Shown: positions 61,470-64,000 of the stretch, piece by piece
Numbering within the stretch: the first letter of the stretch is position 1
Layout: each line of letters begins with the position of its first letter
Source of the DNA: an uncultured Lachnospiraceae bacterium
GTDB taxonomy: Bacteria > Bacillota > Clostridia > Lachnospirales > Lachnospiraceae
DNA length: 64,000 nt
Direction of reading: 5' to 3'
Assembly (NCBI GenBank): GCA_910586255.1
Contig: CAJUHR010000020.1
Span: 19,817-83,816 of the forward strand
Program-made: the position numbers and the translations under genes
Notes under the pieces: model-generated
Seen by the model: the letters and a program-made list of their open reading frames with translations, nothing else
The model's database searches: none
What the model was told of the DNA's origin: nothing

Positions 61470-63041
61470 GTGCTGGTTCAGGAGGAGATGGATATTCGGG
61501 AAAAGCTGCGGATACTTTCGGATGCGGCAAAGTATGATGTGTCCTGTTCCAGCAGCGGGGTTGCCAGAAAGGGCAAAAAGGGCACTATTGGGAATACGCT
61601 GGCAGCAGGAATCTGCCACAGCTTTGCGGCAGATGGCCGGTGTATCTCCCTTTTAAAGATCCTGTTTACCAATCAATGTATTTATGACTGCCGGTATTGC
61701 GTCAACCGGCGTTCCAATGATGTGGTGCGCGCGTCATTTACACCGGAAGAAGTGTGTACACTGACCATAGAGTTTTATCGGAGAAATTATATTGAGGGGT
61801 TATTTTTAAGCTCCGGCATTTTGTATTCGCCGGATTATACCATGGAGCAGATCTATGAGACCCTTGTCCGCCTGCGGAATGAATATCGGTTCAATGGGTA
61901 TATTCATGTGAAAGCCATACCGGGGACGGATCCGGAGCTGATTGAGCGGGTAGGGTTTCTGACAGACCGGATGAGCGTGAATCTGGAGCTTCCCACGGCG
62001 GAGGGGCTCAGACAGCTGGCTCCGGGAAAGACAAGGGAGAAGATTCTGGCGCCTATGCGGCAGGTACAGCGGGGAATTGCAGCGCAGAATTTAAGGGCTC
62101 TGGAGAGCGGCAAAGATGGGAAAAGCCGTTTCCAAAGGAGATTGGCGGATTTTGACAGAGCCGGACGGTTCGGCAACTCATGGTGGGACCATCAGGGGGG
62201 CAGGCAGGGATCTTCTGATGAGGATATGACTCTTTTACAGTCAGGAAGAAGAAGTTTGGGCCCGGGGCATACGATTGGGATGGCAGATTCCATTGACCAT
62301 CCCGGGCGCAATGTGTGGGCGCCTCTTCAGTCCCAAAACCAGAGGTTTTTTGTGCCGGCGGGGCAGAGCACCCAGATGATTGTGGGAGCCACACCGGAGA
62401 GTGATTATCATATGATTCGGGTGGCAGAGGCGCTTTATAGGAACTATGATTTGAAAAGGGTGTTTTACTCTGCCTTTGTGAGAGTTACAGACGACAGTCT
62501 GCTTCCGGTGCTGCCCGGAGGACCGCCTCTTTTGCGGGAGCACCGTCTGTACCAGGCGGACTGGCTGCTGCGGTTTTATGGATTTGGCGCTGAGGAGCTT
62601 CTCTCAGAGGACCGGCCGAATTTTAATGTTCTGCTGGATCCAAAATGTGACTGGGCTTTGCGCCACTTGGAATTATTTCCGGTGGAGGTGAACCGGGCGG
62701 ATTACGGGACGCTTTTGCGGGTGCCTGGGCTGGGAGTCAAGTCTGCCAGGCGGATTTTGGCAGCCAGAAGAAGCGGGAGCCTGGACTTTCCGGATTTAAA
62801 GAAAATGGGTGTGGTGTTAAAGAGAGCCATGTATTTCCTGACCTGCCAAGGCAGAATGATGGCTCCGATCCGGATGAATGAAAATTTTATTACCAGTCAG
62901 CTGATAAACGGGGAACATAAAAAGGCGTGGGATATTGAGAACCATGACAGCTATCGGCAGCTGAGCCTGTTTGACGACTATCAGGTGACGGTTCCGGTCA
63001 GCGGGGAGGATGCCGTCTCCGTGGTGACAGGTATGCTGTAG
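61470..63041 (+). CDS. Radical SAM protein linked to DNA repair/modification (TIGR03916-like)
   Basis: A 523-aa radical SAM protein with the cluster Cys at 70, 74 and 77 (CIYDCRYC), SCSSSG and CHSFAADGRC before it, and PAGQSTQMIVGATPESD after it. A helix-hairpin-helix, LLRVPGLGVKSARRIL, near the end suggests DNA binding. The family is paired with a DUF4130 protein, encoded next. Residues about 205-290 are a Gly/Ser/Arg-rich stretch that I do not expect in the family. Start choice is open: GTG 61470 has a weak site; ATG 61488 gives the more family-like MDIREKL start but AGGAGG is only 2 bases away. Confidence 0.87.
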   Translation: MLVQEEMDIREKLRILSDAAKYDVSCSSSGVARKGKKGTIGNTLAAGICHSFAADGRCISLLKILFTNQCIYDCRYCVNRRSNDVVRASFTPEEVCTLTIEFYRRNYIEGLFLSSGILYSPDYTMEQIYETLVRLRNEYRFNGYIHVKAIPGTDPELIERVGFLTDRMSVNLELPTAEGLRQLAPGKTREKILAPMRQVQRGIAAQNLRALESGKDGKSRFQRRLADFDRAGRFGNSWWDHQGGRQGSSDEDMTLLQSGRRSLGPGHTIGMADSIDHPGRNVWAPLQSQNQRFFVPAGQSTQMIVGATPESDYHMIRVAEALYRNYDLKRVFYSAFVRVTDDSLLPVLPGGPPLLREHRLYQADWLLRFYGFGAEELLSEDRPNFNVLLDPKCDWALRHLELFPVEVNRADYGTLLRVPGLGVKSARRILAARRSGSLDFPDLKKMGVVLKRAMYFLTCQGRMMAPIRMNENFITSQLINGEHKKAWDIENHDSYRQLSLFDDYQVTVPVSGEDAVSVVTGML

Positions 63042-63101
63042 AAGACGCAGCCTGACGAAGCGGGAAACAGTTCCTTAGAATACAAAGAAGGGATGAGAAG
63101 G

Positions 63102-63887
63102 ATGACAGTTTTTGTGTGCGGACCGGAGGTGGAGGATATCTGGTGTGGGATCTATGATGGGTGGATGAGCCGTTTGGGCCATGAAAATGTGCGTATAGAG
63201 CTGTCTGGCCGGGAACCAGAGCTTTTCTGCGAGTACAGGGAAGTGATGACTGAGCCGTGGAAGGCGGAGAAGGTGACAAGCAGTATCCGGACAAAGCTTT
63301 CCGAGGCGCTGTATGAGACGGTTTATCGGGCGGCTCTCTCTGAGGATGAGGGGCGGGCAGATAAGATATACCGCTTTTTAATCCATGCCTTTGCCGTGGG
63401 ACCAGCAGTGGTGGACCGTTTGCAAATTCCGGCAGTGTACGAGGTGTTTAGGATGACCCGCTATCTGTCACGGGAGTATACGCATATTATTGAGTTTACA
63501 CGGTTTTCCCAGATGGAGCAAGGCATTCTCCTGGGGAAAGTCAGGCCTAAGAATGATCTGCTGCCTTTGGTGGCCCGGCACTTTGCGGACCGTCTTTCCG
63601 GAGAAAACTGGATTCTTTACGATGTGGGGAGGAAGAAGGCAGTGGTGCATCAGGCAGACCGGGGATGGGTGATCGTGCGGGCTGATTCCCACAAATGGCA
63701 GCAACAGCTGAACAAAAGGACGGATGAGGAGGACTATGAGGGATTGTGGAAAACCTTTCACAATGCCATAGCCATAGCACAGCGGGCGAATCCAAGGTGT
63801 CAGCAGAATATGCTGCCACTGCGGTTTCGGCCTTATATGACGGAGTTTGTTACTGCTCATACCATGACGGATCCCTCCGCTGATTAG
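63102..63887 (+). CDS. DUF4130 (TIGR03915-like) DNA-metabolism protein
   Basis: A 261-aa partner of the radical SAM protein. The family pattern is visible in HAFAVGPAVVDRL, the block THIIEFTRFSQMEQGILLGKVRPKND and RHFADRLSGENWILYDVGRKKAVVH. In some relatives this domain is fused to a uracil-DNA glycosylase; that part is absent here. ATG 63102 has GAAGGG 9 bases before it and is preferred to ATG 63093. The last 12 residues (VTAHTMTDPSAD) are encoded inside an extragenic repeat. Confidence 0.87.
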   Translation: MTVFVCGPEVEDIWCGIYDGWMSRLGHENVRIELSGREPELFCEYREVMTEPWKAEKVTSSIRTKLSEALYETVYRAALSEDEGRADKIYRFLIHAFAVGPAVVDRLQIPAVYEVFRMTRYLSREYTHIIEFTRFSQMEQGILLGKVRPKNDLLPLVARHFADRLSGENWILYDVGRKKAVVHQADRGWVIVRADSHKWQQQLNKRTDEEDYEGLWKTFHNAIAIAQRANPRCQQNMLPLRFRPYMTEFVTAHTMTDPSAD

Positions 63888-63918
63888 TCATGGGCCAGCA
63901 CAGCGATGGGGACCAAAG
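63849..63918. repeat. Extragenic repeat, copy 2 (long form)
   Basis: A 70-base element starting GTTACTGCTCATACCATGAC, matching 25816-25882 along its whole length with small gaps. Its first 39 bases are the end and stop codon of the DUF4130 gene. Confidence 0.75.
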
Positions 63919-63926
63919 CATATGCC

Positions 63927-63954
63927 GTTACGTTCGCAGGGTACCTGTGAACCA
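63927..63954. repeat. Extragenic palindrome, second short form
   Basis: GTTACGTTCGCAGGGTACCT and following bases match 29674-29699 with two differences. The right arm is less well kept than in the first copy. The window ends 46 bases later with GAAAGGAG, a ribosome site for a gene that starts just outside. Confidence 0.7.
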
Positions 63955-64000
63955 ATGTCATTAACTTAAAAATTTGCAATACCAGCCTTGGAGAAAGGAG

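Noticed and set aside
1..64000. CRISPR arrays, tRNA/rRNA genes, transposases, prophage genes
   Set aside because: No regularly spaced repeats, cloverleaf-like blocks, rRNA motifs or transposase domains were seen on either strand.

Overview
The window (about 50% G+C overall) looks like a chromosomal segment of a spore-forming Clostridia member, most likely a Lachnospiraceae of the Enterocloster/Lachnoclostridium type. The reasons are a clostridial dcw cluster running into spoIIGA-sigE-spoIIP, a YlmC/YmxH-like protein, a Spo0E-like small protein, a 1.4-kaa CoA-dehydratase-activase protein, citDEF with TctA/TctB, and strong AGGAGG ribosome sites. The assignment is from gene content only. No rRNA, tRNA, CRISPR array, intact transposon or prophage was seen.

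Region 1 (1-9223) is the 3' end of a type 1 BREX phage-defence locus: pglX (its start lies outside the window) and pglZ. Between them sits a very AT-rich three-gene insert with its own promoter: a DUF262 protein, an OLD-like AAA ATPase of the DUF3696 type and an unrecognised 204-aa protein. A 41-codon stub of a RhuM-like gene marks the left junction. brxL is missing after pglZ; in its place is a short ORF that may join a brxL N-terminal stub to half of a response-regulator receiver domain.

Region 2 (9298-13163) holds a GNAT gene and, divergently, the methionine importer metNIQ. Between the metNIQ promoter and metN lie a 32-codon ORF with nine Met codons and a strong intrinsic terminator. This looks like a leader-peptide attenuator for methionine uptake and is the most interesting regulatory candidate in the window. 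Region 3 (13241-21387) is housekeeping: a frameshifted YlmC-like gene, nrdR, yqeG, efp, aroK, aroE, argS, a cytosolic BMP-type protein and a phosphoesterase.

Region 4 (21420-32182) has the large CoA-dehydratase-activase gene on the minus strand, corA behind a long leader with small ORFs, a rhomboid-like membrane protein, pyk, lysA and ychF. Region 5 (32628-53167) is lgt, a Spo0E-like gene, then the dcw cluster (mraZ-rsmH-ftsL-two transpeptidases-mraY-murD-ftsW-murA-ftsQ-ftsZ) followed by spoIIGA-sigE-spoIIP-lepA-hemW. murE, murF, murG, murC and sigG are not in their usual places. Region 6 (53377-64000) has a GHL10 glycoside hydrolase-like protein, apt, a TctB/TctA carrier, a divergent LysR regulator and citDEF, which together suggest citrate import and cleavage. 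It ends with a radical-SAM/DUF4130 pair tied to DNA metabolism.

Several intergenic gaps carry related palindromic elements built around the word GTTACnGTTCAC (25816, 29674, 32230, 53170, 63849, 63927). They appear to be a dispersed extragenic repeat family. Promoters listed are -35/-10 matches with 17-nt spacing unless noted, and all are predictions from sequence alone.
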